Source: Pohlia nutans
Lineage: Eukaryota; Streptophyta; Bryopsida; Bryales; Mniaceae
Assembly (NCBI GenBank): GCA_022496805.1
Contig: CM040096.1
Coordinates: 8,743,501-8,807,500 of the forward strand
DNA: 64,000 nucleotides
Reading direction: 5' to 3'
Below the pieces are notes generated by a model. It saw only the letters and a list, made by a program, of their open reading frames with translations. It was not told the origin of the DNA and ran no database searches. Each line of letters begins with the position of its first letter. The stretch's first letter is position 1. This document shows positions 1-11,830 of the stretch, piece by piece. A program made the translations under genes and the position numbers.

Positions 1-1
1 A

Positions 2-517
2 CATCCAAATACTATACACATACTGTGCAGTGACTTTAACAGAGATATAGCACTTATTGAACGCCAAAATGGAACAGACACGACCCCACCACAAACAGAA
101 GACATCGAATGGAGAGCATTTACAAATAATCTCCAATTAGAATACATCCCAACAGATTGCCCATACTCCAGACAAGGGGGACAGAACTATAATCAAACCA
201 GCCTAATAGATGGATACTACATTAAAACACCAGATAATACTCTATACATATCAACCACAGACAATGACCACAACTTTAACTCTGACCACTCACCAGCAAC
301 ATTATACATACCACCAAACACCTTACTAGCAAGACCTATACCAATAGCAAACAAAACAACGAGAATTCTTAACCCCATACCACAAAAAAATATAGAAAAA
401 ATCAAAATAGAATATTTCGAAGAAAATTCACTACAAGTAAATGAACTTATCACAATACTATCAAATTATGAGCACTTTTACCGTTGCCGGTCAAATGTCA
501 TATGTCCGGCCGAGTGA
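2..517 (+). pseudogene. LINE AP-endonuclease (EEP) domain, C-terminal part
   Basis: Frame 2 is open from the window edge to a TGA at 515-517. It shows, in order, ILCSDFNRD (the GDFN-type metal/active-site block, with S for G), SLIDGYY (the S-x-ID block) and NFNSDHSPATLYI (the SDH block carrying the catalytic His). Together these are diagnostic for the exonuclease-endonuclease-phosphatase fold of APE-type LINEs, which nicks target DNA for target-primed reverse transcription. LINE-like sequence seems to stop near 470-480, where unrelated DNA begins. The N-terminal half lies outside the window. Confidence 0.82.
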
Positions 518-711
518 TGGGTGTATACAACTATTCCAAGCAATGGACTCCTCTTCTACCTAGGCGTTTGTGTGGGCATTTTCTAAGTTAGAATGGTGAA
601 ATATAGTAAAAAATAGCCAAAATGGGTGAGTGCCAAGAAATCACAGCACATATAAATGGTTGAATTGGACCATTAACAAGCACCTAAATGACCCCAAGCC
701 TTACACAAATT

Positions 712-1110
712 ACCCTAAGCACTTAGTGCCCTAAAATGGGCTTAAATTTGGGATTTAGGCTATCTTATTAGGGTTTTTAGACTTAAACATAAAAATAACA
801 GCATCCACAAGAGATTGAAATGGTCAATCAACACACCCTTAGTCAATCCACAACCCCCACCAATTACCCTAGGCACTTAGTGCACTAAAATGGACTAATT
901 TTGGTGAATTGGAAACTCTAATTAGGGTTTTGGAACTTAAACACGAGAATTACAGTACATACAAGAGATTGAAATGATCAATCAACACACACTTAATGCA
1001 TCCACAACCCTCACCAATCACCCTAGGCACTTAGTGCACTAAAATGGGTTAATTTTGGGGGTTAAACCCTCTAATTAGGGTTTTGGCACTTAAGTACACA
1101 AAATTACAGC
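712..1110. repeat. Tandem repeat, 154-bp period, about 2.6 copies
   Basis: The phrase ACCCTA(A/G)GCACTTAGTGC recurs at 712, 866 and 1020, exactly 154 bp apart. Each is followed by a similar block with CTAAAATGG, TTAGGGTTTT, CAAGAGATTGAAATG and AATCAACACAC. The copies have diverged by scattered substitutions. Confidence 0.85.
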
Positions 1111-1447
1111 ACCCTTACCACACACAATTTGATTCAAAATTTGCCTACAAGTGCTTAAATTCCACCTCAATTTGCCAATAAGTACCAAGTACTTGAAAAT
1201 GGGCTAAAATTGGAGTAAAAAATGGTTAGGTGAGGTGAATTTGCACCCTCACCTAAAATGGCAGCACTATATCTAGACCTAAAATGGGCCAAAAATTGGA
1301 TTTAAATAGTCCAATACACCACACAACCACTCCCAATGCTACAACACCTCAATTGGGAGTTGTAAACAACACAAATTCCTCAAGTACAAAGAATTCTAAT
1401 ATTTTTTGACACAATTGAACTAGGGTTTTTGTAATGGAATGGGGGAC

Positions 1448-1504
1448 AAAATCCCGGTGAAAATTCGGCAGCGCTTCCGCGCTATGTCATGCACCGGGAT
1501 TTTT
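1448..1504. other. GC-rich hairpin
   Basis: AAAATCCCGGTG at 1448-1459 pairs with CACCGGGATTTT at 1492-1503 around a GC-rich loop that contains GGCAGCGCTTCCGCGC. It stands out from the AT-rich surroundings. Function is unknown; it may be part of the inserted element. Confidence 0.5.
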
Positions 1505-2529
1505 GAACCCTAAACCTCAATACATCACCACAATGCAACAACAAAGTTCAACAAACACAATTGATCACACTTGAGCAAATAAAGAAATGCACACAACATT
1601 TTTTAGGCAATTAAAACTACCAATTTTAATGATAATGTATTCTCTCTAACCTTTCTAACAATTACTAGGTCTAAAAGAACTACCAAAAATCTCAAACATG
1701 GAATAATAAAGAGGGGGGAGGTCTCCCTCTGTAATGTCACCCTGGGTTCTGTAATATCACCCTGTCTATGAACATGGAAGTTGGCGATGGCGATCGTCCC
1801 CCGCACCGCCGCCTGGTTCTCTGCGTCCCGTTCTTGAGCTCGCCTGTAGTCTTCTTCTCGCCGGGAATTCTGCCTGTAGTCGGCGCCTTCGTGATTCTGT
1901 TCTAATCGCTCTTGATTGTGGTCATCTCGTCGCCGCTGCTTGCGCTCCTGATTCTCGTCGTGAACTGCGAACTCCGCCGCTACTGATCCCAGCAATCACC
2001 GTGACCTCACCAAAATCTTCCGCAACACCTTTGTCTTGCTTGTCGATTCCGCCCCTCTAAAATTCCAAACAGACCAGTACCTCCACTCCAAACAACAGCT
2101 AAGCTAATCCCCACACTTATCAGAAACCAACGCAACTAAATTCCTACCCTGAAAACCTCTCACTAATCACACACAAAAATGATGTATTCTTTACTATTTT
2201 TTCTCCTTAGCAAAACAATCTACACACTAAACAATCTTTTTCACTTCTTCTTCAATCCTCAACTCAAAACCTCAAGGCACAAAATTCTAGATCTAGATCT
2301 AAACGAGCATCTCTCTCCGAAAACTCTAACGGACACACATCACTAACTGGGAACCTTTGCGATAAGGGTGGGATTCAAAATCCCACCCAAAACTACATCC
2401 ATCCAAAGCAAGCGAAATTCATCCGCTTGCTAACTTCCATCTTATCTCCTAAAACTCCCACTTAACCGGGAGTCCTAATTTCCCCCATTAACTCAGAAGG
2501 GAAACACTAAGCCAATTAGCCCAATAGGT

Positions 2530-3060
2530 TCAAATAATACACTAAAATACTCAACTAAAATAATGGAATGAAATAATAGATTAAAAAGATAGGGTAAACA
2601 ATAAGCTAAAAGGATAATAAAAGTAAAAGGCTAAATGATAGACTAAAATAATGAATCAAAGAATAGACTAATTAAATAGGCTAAAAAAGATAGAATAAAT
2701 AATAGGCTAAATTAATAGAATAAATAATCGACTAAAAAGATAGAATAAAGGGATAGGATAGAATAATAGAATAAAGCAATAGACCAAGGAATAGATAAAC
2801 GAATAGGCTAAAAAGATAACTCGAATAATAAACTAAATTAGCGAACTAAATAGTACGCTAAATCCTATACGAAAATAATAGACCGAAGTAATAAGCTAAA
2901 ACAATAGACTAAAATAATAGGTGAAATAAAAGACTAAATTAATAATCCAAAAGAATAGAGCGAAATAAACTAATAGACTAATAATTTGGACTAAAGGAAT
3001 GGATTAGAATAATAGGTCACAATAATAGATCCGAACAATAGAATAAAATAATAGGGCAAA
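2530..3060. repeat. AT-rich degenerate minisatellite
   Basis: Imperfect iterations of a unit of roughly 10-16 bp built on AATAGACTAAA / AATAGGCTAAA, over about 530 bp. Phasing is irregular and many units vary. It ends where LINE coding sequence resumes. Confidence 0.75.
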
Positions 3061-3061
3061 T

Positions 3062-3466
3062 GGCTCAAAAATAAAATACAAAATACATCCAAATCATAGC
3101 GGTAACGGTTTACCACTAAAGTGGACCGTCTCGACAGTTCACACAAATGATCAACTAACAAACGACCAATGGCAAACATCATGCTCAAAACTAGATCACA
3201 TGATACAAAAAATATCTGATAAAATTCAAGAAACTTGTAGTGCACCTTCGTTACCGACATTAACAAATCCTGCCTCACAACAAGGAGGCTTCTTACCAAG
3301 AAAACTACAAAAAGCATGGAAAAAACACCTATCTACCTACCATTTAATTAGAAAAACAATTTACATAACAAAAAATATACAAAATTGGCAAACACATCCA
3401 ATAATCGAAAAAACTAAAAACCCATACAAACGTAACCATGCCACCACTCCCAACACAAGAACATGA
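3062..3466 (+). pseudogene. LINE linker between endonuclease and RT
   Basis: Frame 2 is open and contains the block QLTNDQWQTSCSKLDHMIQK, typical in length and composition of the segment joining endonuclease to reverse transcriptase in APE-type LINEs. The frame ends with a TGA at 3464-3466, while the RT frame (frame 3) is already open from about 3438, so a single +1 shift in the overlap separates them. The first codons (3062 to about 3100) may belong to the insertion. Confidence 0.7.
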
Positions 3467-6400
3467 TCAACAAGAATGGATCCAATCATTAGTAGAAATA
3501 GCCAAGACAGCAAAAATACAAGCCCTTAAAATCACCACAAAATATACCCAAAGTTGTATAAAAAAGGCAATACTAAAATACAGACAATTATACAACAAAA
3601 GCCTGAAGAAAAAAAACAAAAAAGTTTTCAAAAATCAAGAAACACCACCATTAGACTGCATTTTGGATAGAAACAACAACATACTAACCAGCCCAGAAGA
3701 CATAGCAAATGAAATACACATACAACAATCAATTAGTAATAGACCTACAATACCAACATGTTACTACCAACCCGAACACCCAGCACAATGCACTTGTGGA
3801 GTGAGACAATACCCATGGCACGACCTTGATGGCTTTATAATAGAAAAAAGAGGAAATCCACAAATACCACTGCATAAACACTTTGATCAAGAATCATATG
3901 AAATGTGTTTAAAACACCTATCTAACAACAAAACACCAGGCCCAGACAAAATCCCCAATTCAATACTAAAAAACATGCCCGAAAGCTTCCATAAATTACT
4001 CTTTTTATTTTTCTCACATTGCTACAAACAAAAACAAATCCCAGCCTCATGGAAAATAAGTCTAACCATATTACTGTATAAAAAAAGAAATCCCGCACAA
4101 CTGCCAAACCACAGACCAATAACACTTGTATATACAATATACAAATTCTTCACCAGTACACTAACACACATATTATCAACATACGGTGAAAAATTCCAAA
4201 TTATACACGATAGTCAACAAGGATTCAGAGCAGAAAGAAGTACAGCAAGACAATTACAACTCCTCATAGCAGCACTAGAGGACGCAAAATTAACAAATCA
4301 AGACATATACCTATTATATATAGACTTTAAAAATGCATTTGGCTCATTAGACCACACAAGACTCCTAGCTATAATGAAAGACCTTGGATACCCAGAAGAT
4401 GCAATAATGCTAGTTCGAATCATCTACTACCATTCAAACACCATATTTACTGGTGAACACTTTGGCAAAACAAAACCAATACCGATTCAAAGAGGCACCA
4501 TACAAGGAGACACACTTAGCCCATATCTCTTCATAATTTTTCTCAAACCACTCTTGAGATGGCTACAAAGAGGGGAAAACGGATACACATTTAGTACATC
4601 AAAAATAAAAATCAGCTCTGCAGCATACGCAAATGACTTGGCAGCCATATCAAATAATATAAAATCATTACAAACACAAATAAATAAAATTGACAAATTC
4701 TATAAATGGGCAGGCATGGACTTGGGAGTTACAAAATGTGCTGTCACTGGTTGCCCGAATAAAACCAAAATGCAACCAAACAAATTTAAAACCCATATGA
4801 CAAACCAAAAAATCAGTTACAGAGACCAAACACTACCAGTACTCCATCAAAATGAACCCTATGTATACTTGGGCATACAATTAGTTCCATCACTAAAATG
4901 GAAACTCCAAACACATATCACCACAACTAAAATAATAGACCAATGTAAACAACTATCAAAATGCCCTGCCACTATTAAACAAAGAATCAATATGGTGGAC
5001 ACAGTAATCAGAGCAGGCATAGCCTACAGCTTCTTTGCAGTCCCATACTCACTACCAACCATTAAAAAACTTGAGAAGAAAATTATTGCAATCCAAAAAA
5101 CAATATGCGGACTACCTAAAAGCACCGCAAACATAATAACTCAACTTCCCCATACTTTATTTGGACTAGAAGCCTTCTCTCTAAAGAATGCCTACCTTAG
5201 ATGCATTGGTGAACAACTTAGAAATGCACTTAACGACAAAGGAAGACTAGGAATAATATATAAAGGACTAATACAACACATACTTGCTAAAGCTGGTGGT
5301 GCCGAACACATCCCAAGAATTAAACGCCAAGATTGCATTACATCACCAACAACACGAACATTATTCCTTCTGAAAACAGCAGGTGGTATACACCTAAAAA
5401 GCACAGAAGAAAACTTCCAACTCCACATGACCGAACTAGAAAAAGAATGGCGATCTACAGTCATAAACGAACTTCCACACTTAGACCCAAAACTCTCCAT
5501 CAAACTATTATATAAATTAATGGCACACAAAATTTTCAATATAAATCAAATCATCCTTCCGAACGGTACAAAACTAATGTCACCAGAAGAATTCAAAATA
5601 TACTACCAAAATCCAACTAAACTAGACAAAAGTGCACTAAACTTAGCAGAACAACTCTTTTGTGAACCAAAATGTACCCGAGATTGCCCAAATACATGCC
5701 GAATACACTTACCACCCCGTATACTAAAAGTGAAATATAAAATATATAACCACAGAATAATACCAAGAACACCAATAAACCCCGTACAACTCCCTCAACC
5801 TCCACAACCACAACAACCAGCCCCTCCACAAAACATACAAAACGATCCCATAAGATTCCCCATTCGCACAATATTAAACCACAAAACAATTACAACAAAA
5901 GACAAATATAAAATATCTAAAAAATACAACACCTACCTATGTCAATGGATAGACTCAAACCACATAACATACAATAAATGGTTAGAACAACGCGAACTAT
6001 TTCCACTAAATCTACCAACAATAATACACCATAATCTAAACCTACTTACAAAATATTACACAGATTATAAAAACAAACACTATCAAAATATCATAAACAC
6101 ACAATTTACACCCGTACAAAATAGAGACACAAGATACATCCCACCTCCAACAATAATCCCCTGCATTAAAACATCCACAATTGAATGTAACCCAGAAAAA
6201 GACATAGACACAAACAAATGCACCATTCAAACACAAAATGATAAAATTCACATATATAACGACACCGGTAAATATATCACCACCATTCCGACTACAAGAA
6301 TAAAATGGTTATGGCAACAATATAACAACAACAAATACAACATCCACAGACTAATACCTGCTATACAAACATTTGAAACAGAAGTAGTGTGGTTATACCA

Positions 6401-7493
6401 AAGATACGAACACAAAAACCACAAAAAGAATACAATAAAAACACCACACCATACCATTCCATCCAACATTCTAGACACACTAATAACAACATTTAATATA
6501 ACACACTCATATTTTTCCTCACCAATTACATGCTCCATGAAATCTACCCAATTCTACTCAACATTCGCCAGAGACAAGATTTTTGGCTCACTAGGGACAG
6601 CCTTTCAATACAAATGGAAAGGCATCGGATATGCACACCCAAATGACGCCGAAACAACACAACAAACAATACATTGGGCAAGACTAGCAACAAAACAAGA
6701 CCTTGAAACTGTCACCATCTTAGCAATACCAGACACCAACTGGTACCAAAATCTATCATCATACAACGGACCCTTTCCGGATACGTACGCCATCATACAT
6801 TTTGCCGCGGACACCATTTCATATGACAAATCAACAATACCACTAGAACCCAACAAAACCCAAAACGAACCACTTGCAATGCACATATGGTGTATACACC
6901 ATCAAAACAATAACATTGGCACAATAAACCAAATAGACACCATAAACACAACAATTGAAAATCTACAAATTTCGCAATACAATCTACAAACAGCACCACC
7001 CACACCACCAAACACAAAAGTTAACAAAAGCACAAAATGGAACAAACTCATATACCCACCCTATGACAATCTACAAAACATGTGGATAAATCCCCTCCCA
7101 AATTTCGAAATAAACACCACACTAAAATTTCTACCACAATACAGCTATTACATAGATGGATCCTTTTTACCACCTAAAGAAGCTGATGATGGCCATTGGA
7201 AAAAAGAAAAAGCTGGATATGGAATCTACAACTCATCTAAACCAGATGTACAAATATCAAAAAGACTGCCTGGACTACAAACATGCTTCAGAGCAGAATT
7301 AATGGCCATACATGAAACACTTTCACTAATCACCACTAAATACATAAACGAACATGCACATATTTTTACTGTTTGTCTCAATTGTATACATGTTCTAAAC
7401 ACACAACTAAAACACCCAACCCAACAAAACAACCACGCCGATAAAACCATATTAGAAGAAATGCTAAAAATGCTAAAAAACGAACACAACTAA
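3438..7493 (+). pseudogene. LINE reverse transcriptase and RNase H (catalytically dead)
   Basis: 1,351 codons without a stop. RT motifs in order: NNKTPGPDKIPNS (about residue 165), GFRAERSTARQL (about 262), YIDFKNAFGSLDH (motif A, about 294), QRGTIQGDTLSPYLF (about 352) and SAAYANDLAAIS (motif C, 395-406). Motif C should read (F/Y)ADD; here the first catalytic Asp is Asn (codon 4632-4634). About 670 residues of little-known sequence follow, including a Cys-rich patch CEPKCTRDCPNTC. RNase H begins at YYIDGSF (about 1237), with FRAELMAIHETL carrying its Glu. The third acidic residue, expected in a TDSLN-like block, is Val (codon 7371-7373). The long open frame probably survives because the A/C-rich strand makes few stop codons. 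Confidence 0.88.
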
Positions 7494-8611
7494 CCACAAT
7501 ATACAAAGTTAAAGCACACGCTAAAATTAACGGGAATGAACACGCAGATCAACTCGCAAAAGAAGGAACCATGAAAAGAGGTTATCAATTTGCAGCAAAT
7601 CCACACGAATTTGCACATACCACACCTTACTACTTCCAAAAAGACACATGGCCCGGTCGTATCAAACGACTAGACAAAGGATCAGTTAGATGTTTGGAAG
7701 AATACATAAAGAAACATGACCGAGAAAATAACCTAGAAATATTGGCAGAAGACTTTCCCAACATTAACAAATGGACAACAAAATCCATCATAGATAACGA
7801 AATGTCCAATGACTTTTGGAATAATCCAGAAATAACAGACTCACAAAAAACAAGCATACTAAAATTTAGAACCGGTCAATACATGGGTAATGCCAGAAAA
7901 CAATTAATTTTTGGCATACAAAGATTCCCCTCAAAAACTTGTCCCATCTGTAATTCACAAGATGCAGATACATGGCTACATGTACTTTTACTATGCAAAC
8001 AACACCATATACACGCACTAAGAACCAAAAGACACAATAAAGCGGTATGGGAATTAAGAAAATTAATACTATCCTCAAATAAATCAAGATGCTACACTCT
8101 CATGAATGCGGGCACATTCAACAATAACCCACAAGAAAACACAGTTCTTCCAGGGTTATTACCATGTACTTGTAATCAACAAAGATGTCAATGTAATGCC
8201 AGATTCAAACCAGATATATTATGCATTAAAGGCCTCCCATACCAAAGCCCACCTCCTCTAAACCCTGATGATAACCTAACCATACAATTCATAGAATTCA
8301 CATACACAAACGACAGATTTTCACCAGAAACAATTGGCAGAATTTTTTTTAAATACCAACCTCTAATTAATAACATCATACAACAAGGTTGAAAAGTAGA
8401 TCCTATCATAGTCATTACAGCTGGAGCTAGAGGAACCATACACGTCCCCTCAATGAAACAACTAGAAACAAAATTCAACATTTGCGAAACCTCCATAAAA
8501 CACACATTCAAAGCAATAAATACCATTGCCATACAATATGCCGGATCTATCCTCTTACATAAAAGACGTATAGAAAATAATCAAATAATACCAACAGATG
8601 TAGTACATTAA
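7494..8611 (+). pseudogene. LINE RNase H end, CCHC finger and RLE-like C-terminal domain
   Basis: The frame moves from 3 to 2 near 7480. VKAHAKINGNEHADQLAKEG completes RNase H (His and last Asp). The segment then has CPIC-x9-H-x4-C, a C-x2-C-x9-H-x4-C zinc finger, followed by HNKAV, FKPDILCIKG and IQFIEFTY. A CCHC finger followed by (R/K)PD and a downstream acidic residue is the layout of the restriction-like endonuclease (RLE) of R2-type elements. In ordinary plant L1 elements the finger lies before RNase H, not after it. An in-frame TGA at 8390-8392 interrupts the block, which then continues (PIIVITAGARGTIH) to TAA at 8609-8611. The RLE assignment is inference from motif order. Confidence 0.75.
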
Positions 8612-9324
8612 AAGAGGGAGGGTAGTGGTGAAAACCACTGCTAGCCACTCTTTTCAAACAACTAGCTCAACTTGTCTCAGGGATAGGAAGGGCCGGTTGG
8701 TTGGTACAAACTTTCCTGCCATGATAACTCACTAGCAGCACCAAGCCATGTGTATCACACCACTGCTCAACGAGCCCAACTGGTTTCGAACCCGGACCAC
8801 ATAATCGTGATACAATGCTCCTCACCAACCAACCAAAGAACTCATGACTTGGCGATAAAACGTTACACTAAACATACCTTTATACAAACTAGCATTCACC
8901 CAACATTACTTCGCTTTTTTCCTTTGTTATTGTCACTGTTACTTTGTTTTGGTTACTATAGTGTTCATCCTCGAAAGGGGAGAGTAGTTTTGTTCCAATG
9001 TCCCTTTATCCGGTGGGCATCGGGTCATTGACATTACGAACGGACATTTTATTCACGCCGGCCCTTTTTTAGGGTTGGTGTTTCTATCTATCTGGACATT
9101 GCTGATTCTTCCCATACAGTGATTGCATGGAAATGAAACAGTTCCAAATATCTAAAATTTATGTTCAAAATTCACAGTTGTGTGTGTTATGGGGATTTTG
9201 GATTTTGAGTACAAACAATTTGTACGTATTCATTATTGGGTGTGAGATTATTGACTTAGCAAATATACTTTTCATCTTGTTTATAAAATGTGAGTAGCTT
9301 TATCATTTTACAACTTGAACACCC
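8612..9324. other. LINE 3' region and unassigned spacer
   Basis: Non-coding sequence after the LINE stop. It holds a tRNA-like module (8775-8840). The 93-codon plus-strand ORF at 8750-9031 overlaps that module and shows no protein motif, so it is not called. No poly(A) tail or target duplication was found. Confidence 0.4.
8775..8840 (-). other. tRNA-like (SINE-type) module
   Basis: On the minus strand GGTTCGAAACC (8782-8792) is a perfect RNA polymerase III B box (GGTTCRANNCC). An A-box-like TGGTTGGTTGGTGAGG lies about 35 bp upstream (about 8820-8835). Spacing fits a tRNA, but the stems do not pair cleanly, so this is a tRNA-derived SINE head or a tRNA-like LINE tail rather than a working tRNA gene. 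Confidence 0.5.
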
Positions 9325-9815
9325 TTAACCCTTTAACGAAAAAAATAAAATGGAGTTGATGTACAAAGCAAAGTTGTAAATGGAAGATCACATCTGTACG
9401 GTTGAATTAATCATATTTTTATATTAATATTTATTAATTAATTTTGCAAGGTTTTATTTTGAAATTCAATTAAAAATCCCAATTTAATATACAAAAATTA
9501 AAAAATATTGTAATGAAATTGGAAGAACATGCACTATGAGATGGTATGGTTTTCATATTTGATTCTACTTATTTTGGAAAATCATGTTTAACGTCTCACT
9601 TTTTGAACTAAGAATGAAACTTAATATAAACCAGTTGTGTTGTTTTTCAAAAAATCACAAAATCTTATTATGAAGATCCATACCGTACAAATGATAGTCA
9701 ACTAGCACAAGAACCAAGAGAAATTTGGATGGGTGAAAAAATATATAGGATGTAGTAAAGAGAAAGGTTGCAATCTGTTTGTCATTCATTATATGGACGC
9801 AGGCGTGTTGAAGTC
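9325..9815 (+). mobile_element. TTAA-bounded miniature element, family B (truncated right end)
   Basis: Begins TTAACCCTTTAACG. It follows the complete copy at 51969-52519 closely: TGGAGTTGRTGTACAAAG, GATCACATCTGTA, AATTTTGCAAGGTTTT and AAATTCAATTAAAAATCC all recur in order. The right end (ATGGACGCAGGCG) matches ATGGACGTTGGCGCG of the full copy, but the terminal GGGTTAA is eroded. No ORF. Confidence 0.72.
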
Positions 9816-11191
9816 CAACTCTAAATCCTCCCTCAACAATAATGCAAGCACTATTCACCCATGGGCCCCAATTTCTAAAATTTCCATTTTGGGCACCCTA
9901 GGATATTTTTTTGGCAATTTGTTTGCAAATTTGGTGCCTACGGCCCCAATGTAATTTAGGAGAATCCCCTCGGAAATTATAAACCCTTGGAAGAGGGGGT
10001 TATTTTTTAAGGTGGGCACAAAATAGGAAATAGTTTTTGTCCTCTTATATTAACGTCGAGGGGGGGATTTAGAGTCGGGGTGTCAAAGGGGTAAAATATC
10101 GAAAAAAATAAATCAGTGCACATGGTGTAACAGTTGATCATTTTGCAAACTGCGTATCTCACAAGCATTCATGAGTTAATTCTTGCCAAGGACATCATGA
10201 CAACCATCCTCCTGTCCCCTCACTTATCACTCATCACTCACGGTTGTTAATTGGTTAACCCCTTGAGTACCGTACCCGGCAAGCTGTTCGGCGGTCAAGG
10301 TCAGCAAATAAAATAAAATAAAATAAAATAAAAATAAAAATAATATATATATATATATATATATATAAATGTATATAAATAGAGAAGCCCAAATCTCTAT
10401 TCACAAATATTTATCATTCAAATCATTTAAAAAAATTAATTCTATGTTTCACATGGTGATACAAGTGAATCTTGGAAAATATTGGCAAGTTGTTGAAAAA
10501 AAAGCAAAATAGTGTCTTAAATACTCAATTTGGGAATTGCAGGCAAAAAATCTAGATTTGGAAATTAATTCAACGGTTTTCTTACTTGCAATCAGTTCAT
10601 TGATCGAATTGAGATTAATTTCTCTTGAAATCCGTTCGCCCAACCTCCTATAGAGTCTCGGACAGGCAATCTCCCATTGATTGCAAAAAATTAGGAAATT
10701 AGAAAATCTTGCATTATCAAAACGTTTCCTTCATTTCGGAAATCGGAACTCAGAACTTAACTTGAAGTTGATGTCATTATAAAGAAGTTGAAATTTCGTG
10801 CAAAGTAATTAGAAAACCAATTTTTAAATAACTAGGTGAAAGAAAAGTTTAGAACGCCACGTCCGAATCATTTGGACGTTACATGGCCGCCCGATCGAGA
10901 CGTACTTTCTAGATCAAGCGTTTCAATCTTGCATGCACGCATGCAGATCGATCAATTCTCAAAAATATTATTAATTAACCTGATTTCTTGCTTGTCATGC
11001 AAATCCTGCAACCTGCGTGCCCTGCATGAATTGAAGCAACACACAGGTATTGTTGACTGAGCAACTGTACGAGCACGCAACGATGTTTCCAACAAATTAT
11101 TTAGTACGTGCATGATGTTTGGGCAGATTCATTCATTCCATTTCCTCGATCATTTCATGTGTGAGTCGATCGGTCGATGCAAGAGTGATCG
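9816..11191. other. Intergenic DNA with microsatellite
   Basis: No gene recognised. It contains the microsatellite at 10303-10372 and, at 10255, a lone TTAACCCCTTGAGTACCG that may be one end of a decayed TTAA element. The last few hundred bases precede the start of the gene at 11192 and should include its promoter and 5' UTR; no clear core promoter was found. Confidence 0.4.
10303..10372. repeat. (AAAAT)n / (TA)n compound microsatellite
   Basis: A run of AAAAT-type units passes into about eleven TA units, then AAATG. Confidence 0.9.
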
Positions 11192-11830
11192 ATGTCGAAG
11201 TTGCAATCTTGTGAGGATGCGAATAAGAGGCCACTGGCGATCGTCGTGTTCGTCATGAGCGTGGCGTTCTGGTCCATGACGATCATTCCTCGTCAAAAGC
11301 TGGTTCTTCACGACGATGCCAATCTTATAAATCTGAGCACGGACTCGAATTTACTGGACTGTGATGTGTGTGTTGTGGTGCACTTGGGCGACGATGGCAC
11401 CCACCCTCCAAGTGCCAGCAACCTCCCCTTCCCGCTTCTGCACAAGCTCTTCGAGGCCGTGATAACGATCCAGCGGAGAGGTTCAAAGAATATTAATAAC
11501 GTTGTGTGCGTGGCCGTGGATCACCCCGCCATTGCCTGCCTGATGGTGCGCGACGCGCTCGGACCGGATGCGAGTTGCTGGCCATTCGAGCAGATGCCGA
11601 TGCGTGAAACTCCGGTACAGAACCAAAACCCTAATTAAACCCTCACTGTTACGATCAGGAACAACTAGGCATTATAATTACTGTCAGTAACTTTAGAGTG
11701 GCCATCGTAATCTCGCATATATCTTTGGGACCATCCCAAAAGAAGACTTGCAAGCTATAGGCTCGTGTCGACAGTGCACAGATTTACCCAAACAGTAGAC
11801 AGGTGTATAAGAACCAAGCGTACACCGAGA

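Larger units (their letters stand above)
480..3060. other. Foreign DNA inserted inside the LINE
   Basis: About 2.6 kb interrupts the LINE between the endonuclease and the EN-RT linker, which resume in the same frame. It holds a 154-bp tandem repeat, a short hairpin, a GC-richer stretch with an Arg/Glu/Gln-rich minus-strand ORF (1603-1995) that matches no family I know, and an AT-rich minisatellite. Ends are approximate. No convincing terminal repeats or target duplication were found, so its class is unknown. Confidence 0.55.
1..9050 (+). mobile_element. Decayed non-LTR retrotransposon (LINE), 5' end outside window
   Basis: Ordered remains of one LINE polyprotein: AP-like endonuclease (2-517), EN-RT linker (3062-3466), reverse transcriptase and most of RNase H (3438-7493), then the RNase H end, a CCHC zinc finger and a C-terminal domain (7494-8611). 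The coding strand is very rich in A and C and poor in G, unlike the neighbouring genes. The copy is dead: about 2.6 kb of foreign DNA splits it, two frame changes and an in-frame TGA break the reading frame, and two catalytic aspartates are lost. The 3' end is not sharply defined; 8612-9050 is assigned as 3' region only by position. Clade is uncertain; APE plus RNase H plus an RLE-like C-terminus points to a Dualen/RandI-like layout. Confidence 0.85.

Noticed and set aside
1603..1995. 130-codon minus-strand ORF, Arg/Glu/Gln-rich
   Set aside because: Low-complexity composition, no motif, lies inside repeat-rich inserted DNA, and the opposite strand has similar composition. Not called as a gene.
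470..3135. Insertion in the LINE as a CACTA-like transposon with ends CACTTTTACCG and CACTTTAGTGG (inverse)
   Set aside because: Ends align only with gaps, no clean target duplication, and LINE-like frame may extend left of the proposed right end.
3922..7857. Many minus-strand ORFs opposite the LINE
   Set aside because: They are hydrophobic, Val/Phe/Cys-rich shadows created by the A/C-rich coding strand.
8775..8840. True tRNA gene on the minus strand
   Set aside because: B box is perfect but acceptor and T stems do not pair and the A box is irregular.
10255..10300. TTAACCCCTTGAGTACCG as a TTAA element
   Set aside because: Only one end seen; no partner end or relative in the window.
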